Assembly: GCA_035687745.1 (NCBI GenBank) | Contig: DASRVA010000149.1 | Span: 1-20,080 of the forward strand | Direction of reading: 5' to 3' | Source: DASRVA01 sp035687745 | GTDB taxonomy: Bacteria > Gemmatimonadota > Gemmatimonadetes > JACCXV01 > JAHWKZ01 | Length of the DNA stretch: 20,080 nt | Part shown: in pieces, positions 1 through 7,196 of the stretch | Position numbering within the stretch: position 1 is the first letter of the stretch | How the letters are laid out: every line of letters begins with the position of its first letter | Notes under the pieces: model-generated | Told to the model about the DNA's origin: nothing | Database searches by the model: none | Seen by the model: only the letters and a program-made list of their open reading frames with translations | Program-made: the position numbers and the translations under genes

Positions 1-890
1 GGACGGTCGGCCGCCGCGACCTTCTCCCCGTGCGCCGCGATCGACTCGATGGGCCCGGCAGCGGGTGGATCCACCCGGACGTCCGAGGCCAGCCGGATGG
101 CCGCCTCCTCGGCGCCTCCGGACCTCAGGACGACCTCGAAGCCGCGCGGCTCCCGGAGCGGCGCCACCGCGTAGACCGAGGCCCGGGGGTCGAGCCAGAG
201 GGTGAGCGCGGAGCCGTCGCCCTCGTGCTCGACCGCCACGCTGTCCACCAGGCCGATTCCCCGGAGCCCGTACGCCGCGGCGGCCGGGATCGCCTGCGCG
301 GCGACACGGATCCGGAGCCGGCCCGCGGCTGCGTCGTCGACCTCGAGGTCCGGGACCGCCGACAGCCGGAAGCCGAGCCGGGTCCGGTAGGCCTCGACCC
401 GCAGGTCGATCCTCTCGAGGTCACCGGGGGCCGGGCGCTCGGCGATCGCACCTCCGCCCGGATCCACCGATTCGCCGGACGGCAGGGGGCGGGGCGCCTC
501 GGACGTCGAGACCGGGGGCGGGAAGCGGCCCGGCCAGAGGAGCGGCAGCAGATTGTCGAGCGCGGTGGCCGGAATGAAGAACCCGGAGGCGTCCTTCTGG
601 GCGGGGCGGACGAGCTGGTACCACCGTCCGTCCACCTCGACGTAGGGGATCCGCCGGTGGACCACGAGCCGGCGGTCGTCGACGACGAGCGCCGCCTTCT
701 CGGAGCCGTCGGCCTCGATCCGGCCGCCGAGGAGCCGGGCCACCATCGAGAGCGCGACGTATCGCTCGCCCTGCACCTCGATCACCGGGACCTCGCGGAC
801 GACGCCGTCGACCGCGACCTCGACGGACTGGGCCGCGCACGGGACGGCCACCGCCAGCAGGAGGGCCGCCAGAACGACCCGGCTCGTCAT
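1..890 (-). CDS. Secreted stalk/AMIN-domain protein, probable N-acetylmuramoyl-L-alanine amidase (N-terminal part, runs off left edge)
   Basis: An open frame starts at the ATG at 890 (overlapping the smpB stop as ATGA) and stays open to base 1, giving about 296 residues. Residues 1-20 (MTSRVVLAALLLAVAVPCAA) look like a Sec signal peptide; the Cys does not sit in a good lipobox. Residues about 24-115 resemble the copper-amine-oxidase-N-like stalk domain, with RYVALSMVARLLGG and GFFIPATALDNLLPLLWP. A Pro/Gly-rich linker follows, then residues about 157-255 resemble an AMIN domain (alternating hydrophobic strands, LTLWLDPRASVYAV). Stalk plus AMIN usually precedes a zinc-dependent Amidase_3 catalytic domain acting on periplasmic peptidoglycan, but that part lies outside the window. 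AMIN domains also occur in secretins, so the product name is an inference. Co-transcription with smpB is likely from the overlap. Confidence 0.7.
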   Translation of the reverse strand, partial: MTSRVVLAALLLAVAVPCAAQSVEVAVDGVVREVPVIEVQGERYVALSMVARLLGGRIEADGSEKAALVVDDRRLVVHRRIPYVEVDGRWYQLVRPAQKDASGFFIPATALDNLLPLLWPGRFPPPVSTSEAPRPLPSGESVDPGGGAIAERPAPGDLERIDLRVEAYRTRLGFRLSAVPDLEVDDAAAGRLRIRVAAQAIPAAAAYGLRGIGLVDSVAVEHEGDGSALTLWLDPRASVYAVAPLREPRGFEVVLRSGGAEEAAIRLASDVRVDPPAAGPIESIAAHGEKVAAADR

Positions 891-1345
891 CGGCGCCGTC
901 CGATCTCGCGCTCGACCTCGCGGTCGAGCTGCCGGCGCTTCAAGGCCTCGCGCTTGTCGTGCTGTCTCTTCCCGCGCGCCAGGCCGAGCGTGACCTTCGC
1001 CCAGCCACCCCTGAAGTGGACGTCCAGCGGGACGATCGTGAGCCCCTTCTGCTCGGTCCGGCCGGCCAGGGCGTGGAGCTCGGTCTTGTTCAGGAGCAGC
1101 TTCCTCCGACGTCGGGGATCGGCGTTCCACCGGTTGGCGGGATCGTAGGGGCTGATATGGACGCCATGGAGCCACGCCTCGCCGCCCTCGATCGTGGCGT
1201 ACCCGTCCTGAAGGTTCACGTTCCCCTCCCGCATGGACTTCACCTCCGGGCCCGTGAGCACGAGACCTGCCTCGAAGGTCTCGACGATCTCGTACTCATG
1301 GCGGGCCTTGCGGTTCTGCGCGACAAGGGCGGTCTTCTCGGCCAT
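887..1345 (-). CDS. smpB: SsrA-binding protein SmpB
   Basis: This encodes 152 residues, the normal SmpB length. SmpB binds tmRNA and brings it to stalled ribosomes for trans-translation. Family signatures are clear: NRKARHEYEI near the N-terminus, EAGLVLTGPEVKSMREGNVNL, the GEAWLHGVHISPY segment, and the basic tail KRQHDKREALKRRQLDREVE, which is the part known to fold in the decoding centre. The start at 1345 matches the usual SmpB N-terminus. No strong Shine-Dalgarno is seen before it. The stop overlaps the start of the downstream amidase-like gene. The gene encoding tmRNA itself is not visible in this window. Confidence 0.97.
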   Translation of the reverse strand: MAEKTALVAQNRKARHEYEIVETFEAGLVLTGPEVKSMREGNVNLQDGYATIEGGEAWLHGVHISPYDPANRWNADPRRRRKLLLNKTELHALAGRTEQKGLTIVPLDVHFRGGWAKVTLGLARGKRQHDKREALKRRQLDREVEREIGRRR

Positions 1346-1388
1346 GGCCAGACGGTTGCGACTGAATCAGCAAGGGATGGGTGGAAGA

Positions 1389-1417
1389 AGCATACGGAAG
1401 GACGGTCGCGCGAGCAA
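1389..1417 (-). promoter_or_regulatory. Candidate sigma70-type promoter for smpB
   Basis: On the minus strand there is TTGCTC (1417-1412), a 17-base spacer, and TATGCT (1394-1389). The predicted start of transcription would be about 37 bases upstream of the smpB ATG. Spacing is ideal but the hexamers are only partial matches (3/6 and 4/6). Confidence 0.4.
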
Positions 1418-1440
1418 CACAGGTATGGGCCGACCGCGAA

Positions 1441-1468
1441 TTGACAACTTTCCTGCCCCGGCGATATT
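1441..1468 (+). promoter_or_regulatory. Candidate promoter for tRNA-Leu
   Basis: A perfect -35 consensus TTGACA lies at 1441-1446. GATATT at 1463-1468 (4/6 match to TATAAT) follows after 16 bases. Transcription would begin around 1475, about 14 bases before the mature tRNA 5' end. The stretch is AT-rich against a GC-rich background, which supports a regulatory role. Confidence 0.6.
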
Positions 1469-1488
1469 TGCCCCGTCCCCGGCATGCT

Positions 1489-1575
1489 GCCCAAGTGGCG
1501 GAACTGGTAGACGCGCACGATTCAGGGTCGTGTGGGCTCACGCCCGTGGGGGTTCGACTCCCTCCTTGGGCACCA
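1489..1575 (+). tRNA. tRNA-Leu (anticodon CAG), CCA encoded
   Basis: The acceptor strands GCCCAAG (1489-1495) and CTTGGGC (1565-1571) pair fully, followed by discriminator A and an encoded CCA (1573-1575). The anticodon arm is CACGA-TTCAGGG-TCGTG, giving anticodon CAG, which reads CUG leucine codons. A long class II variable arm with a GGGC/GCCC stem, expected for tRNA-Leu, follows. The T arm has the canonical TTCGACT loop with one G-T pair in its stem. It is a single gene with its own promoter and terminator, not part of a cluster. Confidence 0.96.
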
Positions 1576-1590
1576 TGCCGGAACGGTCCT

Positions 1591-1617
1591 CGCGCCCCCT
1601 GGGGCGCGTTGTCTTTT
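1591..1617 (+). terminator. Rho-independent terminator of tRNA-Leu
   Basis: An inverted repeat CGCGCCCC / GGGGCGCG (1591-1608) with a very short loop is followed by the T-rich run TTGTCTTTT (1609-1617). It lies 16 bases after the tRNA CCA end. The T-rich run coincides with the candidate -35 box of the next gene. Confidence 0.75.
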
Positions 1618-1637
1618 GGGGACCTGCGGGGTACAAT
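1609..1637 (+). promoter_or_regulatory. Candidate promoter of the small membrane protein, implying a leaderless mRNA
   Basis: TTGTCT (1609-1614, 4/6) and TACAAT (1632-1637, 5/6) are separated by exactly 17 bases. Transcription would begin about 7 bases after the -10 box, at or next to the ATG at 1645, so the message would have little or no 5' leader. No Shine-Dalgarno precedes this ATG, which agrees with leaderless initiation. Confidence 0.5.
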
Positions 1638-1644
1638 TCCGGCG

Positions 1645-1899
1645 ATGCTGAAGCTGATCATCCTCGTCATTCTCTTCTTCTGGCTCGCTCGTCAGATAGC
1701 CCGTCTGATCCCCAAGATCGAGATCACGATCGACCAGGGAGGTCGCGAGGACGTCCGGGTCTTCGCCGTCATGCGCGAGCACTTTCCCGACCAGTACGAG
1801 CGCTACAAGCACGGGCTCCTCTCCGAGACGGAGGAGCGCGAACTCTACCTCGATTGCGTCGAGATCCTGGGCGCCCGTCAGGAGATCGAACGTCTCTAG
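1645..1899 (+). CDS. Small single-span membrane protein of unknown function
   Basis: This encodes 84 residues. Residues 2-22 form a strongly hydrophobic N-terminal segment (LKLIILVILFFWLARQIARLI) ending in basic residues, consistent with one membrane anchor and a cytoplasmic C-terminal part. The rest is soluble and charged, with a Glu-rich helix-like end (LLSETEERELYLDCVEILGA). I do not recognise a family. The ATG at 1645 is chosen because it begins exactly at the hydrophobic segment and sits just after a good -10 box; an in-frame extension back to 1381 would run through the tRNA gene. The DUF2203 gene follows after 16 bases, so the two are probably co-transcribed. Confidence 0.75.
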   Translation: MLKLIILVILFFWLARQIARLIPKIEITIDQGGREDVRVFAVMREHFPDQYERYKHGLLSETEERELYLDCVEILGARQEIERL

Positions 1900-1915
1900 T
1901 CTTCCCGGAGACAGC

Positions 1916-2302
1916 ATGCCCCACGTACTCGAGCAGGAGATCCGCCTGTTCTCTCGCGACGAGGCCGAGCGCATGCTCCCCCTCGTCCGCTCGATCGTGC
2001 GCGGCATGATGGAGGACCACGCCGAGCGGCAGGCACTCCTGGACCGGCTCGACCCGGGTGAGGAGGTCGGCCGCGTCCGGCCCGAGATCGACGCGCTCAC
2101 CGACCGGCTCGTGGAGGGCGCCCGGGAGCTGGAGCGGCTGGGAGCGGAGTTCAAGGGGGTCGAGCTCGGCCTCGTCGATTTCCCGACCCTCCGCGACGGA
2201 CAGCTCGCCTACCTCTGCTGGCAGTACGGCGAGGACAGGATCCGCTTCTGGCACTCCGTCGAAACGGGCTACGCCGGTCGCCGGCTCCTGGACGACGACT
2301 GA
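1916..2302 (+). CDS. DUF2203 family protein
   Basis: This encodes 128 residues. The family pattern is clear: an N-terminal RLFSRDEAERMLPLVRSIV segment, a central charged coiled region, and the C-terminal block GVELGLVDFPTLRDGQLAYL followed by CWQYGEDRIRFWHSVETGYAGR, which is the DUF2203 hallmark. The family's biochemical role is unknown to me. GGAGA upstream of the ATG (spacing about 5 bases) supports the start. It lies between the small membrane protein and the large transporter fusion; its TGA stop overlaps the CTG proposed as the start of that fusion, suggesting one transcription unit. Confidence 0.9.
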   Translation: MPHVLEQEIRLFSRDEAERMLPLVRSIVRGMMEDHAERQALLDRLDPGEEVGRVRPEIDALTDRLVEGARELERLGAEFKGVELGLVDFPTLRDGQLAYLCWQYGEDRIRFWHSVETGYAGRRLLDDD

Positions 2303-5300
2303 GCACGGCGCCCCCACGATCGCGTAACGGCGGTCGCCCCGGAAAGGGCCGCCGGACCGGCCTCCTGGACATCCGAGCCTCCGAATGGCCCATCGTATGG
2401 GCGCTCTTCGGCTGGTTCTTCCTCCTCACCTCGCTCCAGCACCTCATCAAGCCGGCACGGAACGCCTTCTTCCTGAGCACGGCCAGCGCGGCCAATCTCC
2501 CCTGGGCCTACATCGCGGGAGCGGTCGTTTCGGCCGTCGCCACGCTGGCGTATGGTCGCTGGATCGCTCCGCTCGGTCGGCGCCGCCAGATCCTCGGCAC
2601 GCTGGCCGCCGTGGCGGCGTCGCTGGCCTTCTTCTGGCTCGTTCTGCGACGCCCGACGGCGTGGACAGCCGGCTCGTTCTACGTCTGGGTCAACGTCTTC
2701 ACGCTCTTCCTGGTGAGCCAGTTCTTCCTCGTCGTCAACGACGTCTTCGACCCGCGCCAGGCCAAGCGACTGCTGGGGTTCGTCGGCGCGGGCGGTCTGG
2801 CGGGCGGCGTCGTCGGCAGCGCGGGAGCCGGATTCCTGGCCCACCCCCTTGGGTCCGAGAACCTGCTCCTCCTCGGAGCCGGTCTCCTCGGGACCTGTGC
2901 GATCCTCGCCGAACGGGCGTTCCGGATCGGCGAGTTCCGCACCTCACGGGCGCGCACCGGGCAGCCGGAAGAGGAACTGGGGGTCACGGGCGGGCTGCGC
3001 ATCATCAGGCGGGTTCGTCACCTGAGGCGGATCGCGGTCCTGCTGTTCGTGGGGACCCTCGCCGTCACGTTCGTGGACTGGATGTTCAACGCGGCGGTCG
3101 AAGCGGCTGTCCCCGGTCAGGACGCCCAGACCCGCTACTTCGGCGTGGTCTTCGCGGTCTTCAACGGCGCCGCGCTCCTGATCCAGCTCTTCTTCGCGAG
3201 CCTGGCCCTCCGGATTCTCGGTCTCGCCGGCTCGCTCGTCGTCCTGCCGGTCGCGATGGGGTTCGGCGTGGGCGGGCTGCTCGCGGCGCCGAGCCTGCTG
3301 ACCGCCACGCTCGCCAAGTCTGGGGACGCCACGCTCAAGAACTCCCTCGACCAGTCGGCGCGGGAGCTCCTCTACCTGCCCGTCCCGACCGTTCTCAAGC
3401 GCCGCGCAAAGCCGTTCATCGACATCGTCGTGCAGCGCGGCGCGGACGGCCTGGCGGGGGTGCTGATCCTGGCCGGGAGCGGGCTCATGGCGATGCAGGG
3501 GCCGGGCCTCAAGGTGGTCACCCTGGTCCTCATCGTGGCCTGGATCGGCGCCGTCTGGGGCGTGCGTCAGAGCTACCGTCAGATCCTCGAGCGGCTGCTG
3601 GCGATCCGGGACGTCGACCTCGAGGAGGCGGTCGAGGAGAGCCTGGACAGCGAGACGATCCGGGCGCTCCGGGAGGAGCTGAGCCCAGGGGCCGACGCCG
3701 AGCGGATCCAGTACACGCTGGACCTGTTCCGCGATGTCCCGCCGCGGGTTCTCCGGGACGATCTCCTCCGGCTGCTGGAGCACACCGACCCGCGCGTACG
3801 CGCCCGGTCCCTTAGCCTCCTGGCCGCGATCGAGGATGGGATCCCGCTCGAGCCGGTGCGCCGACTGGTCGAGGATCCGGACCGACGCGTCCAGGCGCGG
3901 GCCCATCGCGTCCTCTGCGCGGCCGACCCGGAAACGTGGCTGCCGCGAATGCGGGGGTGGCTGGACGAGGACGATCCGGACCGGATCGAGGCCGCGCTCG
4001 TCTGCCTCGTGCGATACGGCGGCGAGGTTGGCGAGCGGGAAGCCGCCGAAGCGATGTCGCGGCTCGTGCGGAAGGTCGGGAGCGAGGGGGCGCCCGTGCG
4101 CGCGGCCTGCGCCCGCGCTATGGGCCTCCTGGGCGAGCCCCATCCCCTGCAGCGGCATCTCGAGACCCTGCTCGGCGATTCCGACCCCGACGTCGTCCGG
4201 GCGGCGATCGTGAGCGCCGGGCGCGAGCCGCGTCCGAGCCTGATCTCGAACCTCCTCCCGCACCTGGCCGCCATCCCCACACGGCCGTTCGCGATCCGGG
4301 CCCTGGCCGCCTACGGCGAGGCGGGGATCCCGTACCTGAGCGCCTCGCTGCGCGATCCCGAGCTGTCCGAGGCGGCTCGCCGCTGGCTTCCGAGCGTCTT
4401 CGTCCACATCGCCAGCCCGGCCGCCTTGCGGGCGCTGGCCGAGGGGCTCCCATCCATGTCCCGCGAGAGCCATCGACTGTACGCCCTCAAGGCGCTGGGA
4501 AAGCTCCGCCGGCGATATCCGCGCTGGGCGGTACCGGTCGAGACCGTGCGCGAGGAGCTGGACGCGGAGCTGGGAGAGTCGTACGACATCGAGCGCCAGC
4601 TCGTCGCCCTGCGCGCCCTGGCACGCGATCTGGAGGAGCAGGACGCGGGGGCGATGGGGGCGTACGCGTGGGCGCTGGGGTTCCAGGCCGAGCGCACGAT
4701 CGAGCGCGCGTTCCGGCTCCAGGCCTTGCTGTACAGCCAGAAGACGATTTACTTCGCCTATGCGGGACTGACGAGCGGGGGATCGCTATATGGCGCCCAC
4801 GCGCTCGAGCTTCTGGAGACCGTGCTCGACCGGAGCGACGCGCGGCGGCTGATCCCGCTCATCGATCCGGACTGGAGCACCGACCAGCGCGTCGAGCTGG
4901 GTCGCCGCTGGTACCCGCTCGACGAGCGTGAGCCGGCCGAGGATCTCGAGTCCGTCCTGGAGGAGGCGGAGCCGTGGCTTCGCGCCTACGCTGTCCCGGT
5001 GGCCGCCCGGGCATACCCGGATCGTCTCGGGCCCGAGCTGGAGCGACTGGCCGCGTCGGGCGATCCCATCGTGCGGCGGCTCGCCCGACGTTACGAGAAG
5101 GAGAGGGAGGAAGAGGAATCCATGGCGATGAGCTCGGTCGAGAAGGCGGCGGCGCTGCGCCGCACGGACCTCCTGAGCCAGCTCGGCGCGGACGATCTGC
5201 TCCAGCTGGCGGCGGTCGCCGAGGAGCGGCCGTTCGAGCCCGGCGAGTACCTGTTCTACGAGGGGGAGGAGGGGGACTACCTGTACGTCGTCCTTTCCGG

Positions 5301-5586
5301 TAGCCTGCGCGCGGAGAAGGGCGGACAGGAGGTGACGATGGCCGGTCCCGGCGAGGCGATCGGGACCTTCTCCGTCCTGGACGGCGGATCGCGCTCGACC
5401 GACATGGTGGCCGTCGAGAGGACACGGACGCTGGCGATTCACAGGGCCGACATGGCCCAGATCCTGGCCGACAACTACAGCCTGGTCGAGGGCCTTTTCA
5501 AGCACCTCACGGGGATCATCCGGGCGATGAACGAGCGGGTGTTCACCGACGGCGGGCCGGGGGAGGAGAAGCCGCCGACGGCGTGA
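2299..5586 (+). CDS. Npt1/Npt2-type nucleotide transporter fused to HEAT repeats and a cyclic-nucleotide-binding domain; apparent CTG start
   Basis: About 1095 residues if started at CTG 2299. Residues about 30-425 are a multi-span membrane region resembling the ATP/ADP translocase (NTT/Npt) fold. The first spans are encoded upstream of the first conventional start, GTG 2611: TSLQHLIKPARNAFF and NLPWAYIAGAVVSAVATLAY at about residues 45-80. Residues about 480-700 hold HEAT-like helical repeats (for example LEHTDPRVRARSLSLLAAI, GDSDPDVVRAAIVSAG). A further helical region follows to about 930. Residues about 958-1078 are a CAP-type cyclic-nucleotide-binding domain (FEPGEYLFYEGEEGDYLYVV). Arg1032 of the phosphate cassette is kept but the usual Glu is Thr1023. 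Substrate is unknown; regulation of transport by the soluble parts is inferred. No ATG, GTG or TTG lies in frame between 2062 and 2611, so the start is uncertain (CTG 2365 is an alternative). Confidence 0.85.
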   Translation: MSTAPPRSRNGGRPGKGRRTGLLDIRASEWPIVWALFGWFFLLTSLQHLIKPARNAFFLSTASAANLPWAYIAGAVVSAVATLAYGRWIAPLGRRRQILGTLAAVAASLAFFWLVLRRPTAWTAGSFYVWVNVFTLFLVSQFFLVVNDVFDPRQAKRLLGFVGAGGLAGGVVGSAGAGFLAHPLGSENLLLLGAGLLGTCAILAERAFRIGEFRTSRARTGQPEEELGVTGGLRIIRRVRHLRRIAVLLFVGTLAVTFVDWMFNAAVEAAVPGQDAQTRYFGVVFAVFNGAALLIQLFFASLALRILGLAGSLVVLPVAMGFGVGGLLAAPSLLTATLAKSGDATLKNSLDQSARELLYLPVPTVLKRRAKPFIDIVVQRGADGLAGVLILAGSGLMAMQGPGLKVVTLVLIVAWIGAVWGVRQSYRQILERLLAIRDVDLEEAVEESLDSETIRALREELSPGADAERIQYTLDLFRDVPPRVLRDDLLRLLEHTDPRVRARSLSLLAAIEDGIPLEPVRRLVEDPDRRVQARAHRVLCAADPETWLPRMRGWLDEDDPDRIEAALVCLVRYGGEVGEREAAEAMSRLVRKVGSEGAPVRAACARAMGLLGEPHPLQRHLETLLGDSDPDVVRAAIVSAGREPRPSLISNLLPHLAAIPTRPFAIRALAAYGEAGIPYLSASLRDPELSEAARRWLPSVFVHIASPAALRALAEGLPSMSRESHRLYALKALGKLRRRYPRWAVPVETVREELDAELGESYDIERQLVALRALARDLEEQDAGAMGAYAWALGFQAERTIERAFRLQALLYSQKTIYFAYAGLTSGGSLYGAHALELLETVLDRSDARRLIPLIDPDWSTDQRVELGRRWYPLDEREPAEDLESVLEEAEPWLRAYAVPVAARAYPDRLGPELERLAASGDPIVRRLARRYEKEREEEESMAMSSVEKAAALRRTDLLSQLGADDLLQLAAVAEERPFEPGEYLFYEGEEGDYLYVVLSGSLRAEKGGQEVTMAGPGEAIGTFSVLDGGSRSTDMVAVERTRTLAIHRADMAQILADNYSLVEGLFKHLTGIIRAMNERVFTDGGPGEEKPPTA

Positions 5587-5795
5587 GGTTTGGGGGGCGG
5601 CGGCGGCGGCGAGCGGGGACGCCTGTCGGAAGCCCTATGTAAATGGAATGGAACACGGCTTTGGAAGTAGCCAACTCTCCGTTGTCGGCGGCAACGTACG
5701 GCAACAGCGCCTGGTTCTCCTCAGCCACTCAGCCCTCTCCTAAAACCGTCCCGCCAGGTCGGCCAGCGCGGAGCCCAGCCGAGCGCGCGCTTCGC
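5587..5795. other. Convergent intergenic region, GC-poor core
   Basis: The transporter fusion (plus strand) and lpdA (minus strand) end towards each other here. A (CGG)n run lies at about 5598-5610. The core from about 5625 to 5745 is visibly AT-richer than its neighbours; I count 32 G/C in the 60 bases 5641-5700. It contains a short direct repeat, CGGCAAC-GTA-CGGCAAC (about 5688-5704). I see no convincing gene and no strong terminator. A weak hairpin with a T4 run on the minus strand (ending near 5742) could end the lpdA message. Confidence 0.6.
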
Positions 5796-7196
5796 TCAGA
5801 TGTGGAGGACGTCTCCGTGGACGTCGAGCGCGGCTTCCTTGACCGCCTCGGCGAGGGTCGGGTGGGCGTGGACGGTCAGGGCGATGTCCTCGGCGCTGGC
5901 GCGGAAGGCGGCCCCGGCCACCAGCTCGGCGATCAGATCTCCGGCGCGGGGGCCCAGGATGTGGCACCCCAGCATGCGGTCGGTCTGGGCGTCGGCCACC
6001 ATCTTCACGAAACCGGTCGTGTCGTTCATGCAGCGGGCGCGGCCGTTGGCGGTGAACGGGAAGCGGCCGACCTTGATCTCGTGGCCTTCGTCCACAGCTT
6101 CCTGCTCGGAAAGCCCGACGGTCGCGATCTCGGGATGGGTGTAGACCACGCCCGGGATCGGGACGTAGTCCATCTCGCTTTCCCGGCCCGCGATCCGCTC
6201 GACAGCGACGATCCCCTCCTCGGAACCCTTGTGGGCCAGCATCTTTCCGCCGATCACGTCCCCGACCGCATAGACGTTGGGGACCCCCGTCTCGAAGTGC
6301 TGGTTGACCTGGATGAAGCCCCTGTCGACGGTCTTCACCCCGATCCGCTCGAGGTTGAGACCGTTGGTGACCGGCTTCCGACCGATGGCGACCAGCATAC
6401 GGCTGGCCGAGAGCGACTCCTCGCCCTGGGCGCCGGACAGCTTCACCTCGACGCCTCCTTGGCCGATCTTCGCCTGGGTGACCTTGGTGCCGGTCCGGAT
6501 GTCCAGCCCCTGCTTCCGGAAGACCTTGATCCCCTCCTTGGCCAGGTCGGCATCCATCCCGGGGAGGATCGTGTCCAGCATCTCGACGACCGTGACCTTG
6601 GTTCCGACCCGGGCGTAAACCGAGCCCATCTCGAGCCCGATGTAGCCGCCCCCGACGACCAGGACCGACTCCGGGATGTCCCCCAGCGAAAGCCCCTCGG
6701 TGGAGGAGATCACGCGCTCGCCGTCGAACGGCGTGCCGGGAAGCGGGACGGGGGCCGAGCCGGTCGCGATCAGGACGGCGCTCGCCCGGACGCGCCGGGC
6801 GTGGTCCCGTGCCGTGACCTCGATCAGGCCCGGCTCGACGAACCCGCCCTCCCCCTCGACGTGCTCGATCTCGTGCTTCTTGAAGAGGTAGGCGACCCCC
6901 TTCGTGCTCGCGTCGACGACCTTCTGACGATGCTTCTGCATGGTCGGCCAGTCGACCGACACGTCCCCGACCTTGATCCCGATCTTCCCCGCGCTCTCCC
7001 GGATCCATGCCACGTGCTCGCTGGCGTCGAGGAGCGCCTTGGAGGGGATGCAGCCGACGTTCAGGCACGTTCCGCCCAGATACTCGCGCTCGATGCAGGC
7101 GACCTTCATGCCCAGCTGGGCGGCCCGGATCGCGCCCACGTAGCCGGCCGGGCCGGAGCCGATGACGGCAAGGTCGACTTGGAGGTCGGAATCCAC
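5796..7196 (-). CDS. lpdA: Dihydrolipoyl dehydrogenase (E3)
   Basis: This encodes 466 residues, the normal E3 length. E3 is the FAD flavoenzyme that reoxidises dihydrolipoyl groups on E2 and reduces NAD+. An N-terminal FAD-binding GSGPAG lies at residues 13-18, with the redox-active disulfide in GGTCLNVGCIPSK (Cys44, Cys49). The NAD-binding segment VLVVGGGYIGLEMGSVYA lies in the middle, followed by a second FAD contact (NVYAVGDV). The C-terminal dimerisation domain carries the HAHPTLAEA motif with catalytic His445 and Glu450. I chose GTG 7196, which shares its G with the TAG stop of the upstream SnoaL-like gene; the in-frame extension to 7397 is antisense-like sequence inside that gene. It is the last gene of the lipB-to-lpdA operon and serves the complex encoded upstream. 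Confidence 0.96.
   Translation of the reverse strand: MDSDLQVDLAVIGSGPAGYVGAIRAAQLGMKVACIEREYLGGTCLNVGCIPSKALLDASEHVAWIRESAGKIGIKVGDVSVDWPTMQKHRQKVVDASTKGVAYLFKKHEIEHVEGEGGFVEPGLIEVTARDHARRVRASAVLIATGSAPVPLPGTPFDGERVISSTEGLSLGDIPESVLVVGGGYIGLEMGSVYARVGTKVTVVEMLDTILPGMDADLAKEGIKVFRKQGLDIRTGTKVTQAKIGQGGVEVKLSGAQGEESLSASRMLVAIGRKPVTNGLNLERIGVKTVDRGFIQVNQHFETGVPNVYAVGDVIGGKMLAHKGSEEGIVAVERIAGRESEMDYVPIPGVVYTHPEIATVGLSEQEAVDEGHEIKVGRFPFTANGRARCMNDTTGFVKMVADAQTDRMLGCHILGPRAGDLIAELVAGAAFRASAEDIALTVHAHPTLAEAVKEAALDVHGDVLHI

Noticed and set aside
1381..1644. Upstream in-frame extension of the 84-aa membrane protein to 1381
   Set aside because: The extension reads through the whole tRNA-Leu gene and its terminator, so it cannot be coding.
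5598..5610. (CGG)n run as a repeat locus
   Set aside because: Only about four units. Such runs are common by chance in DNA of this composition.
5543..5728. A 61-codon minus-strand ORF starting at GTG 5728
   Set aside because: It extends into the transporter gene antisense, ends in an Arg/Pro-rich low-complexity tail from the (CGG)n run, and matches no family I know.
5742..5795. Possible terminator of lpdA on the minus strand
   Set aside because: There is a T4 run and some inverted complementarity, but the stem is interrupted and weak. I mention it only within the intergenic entry.
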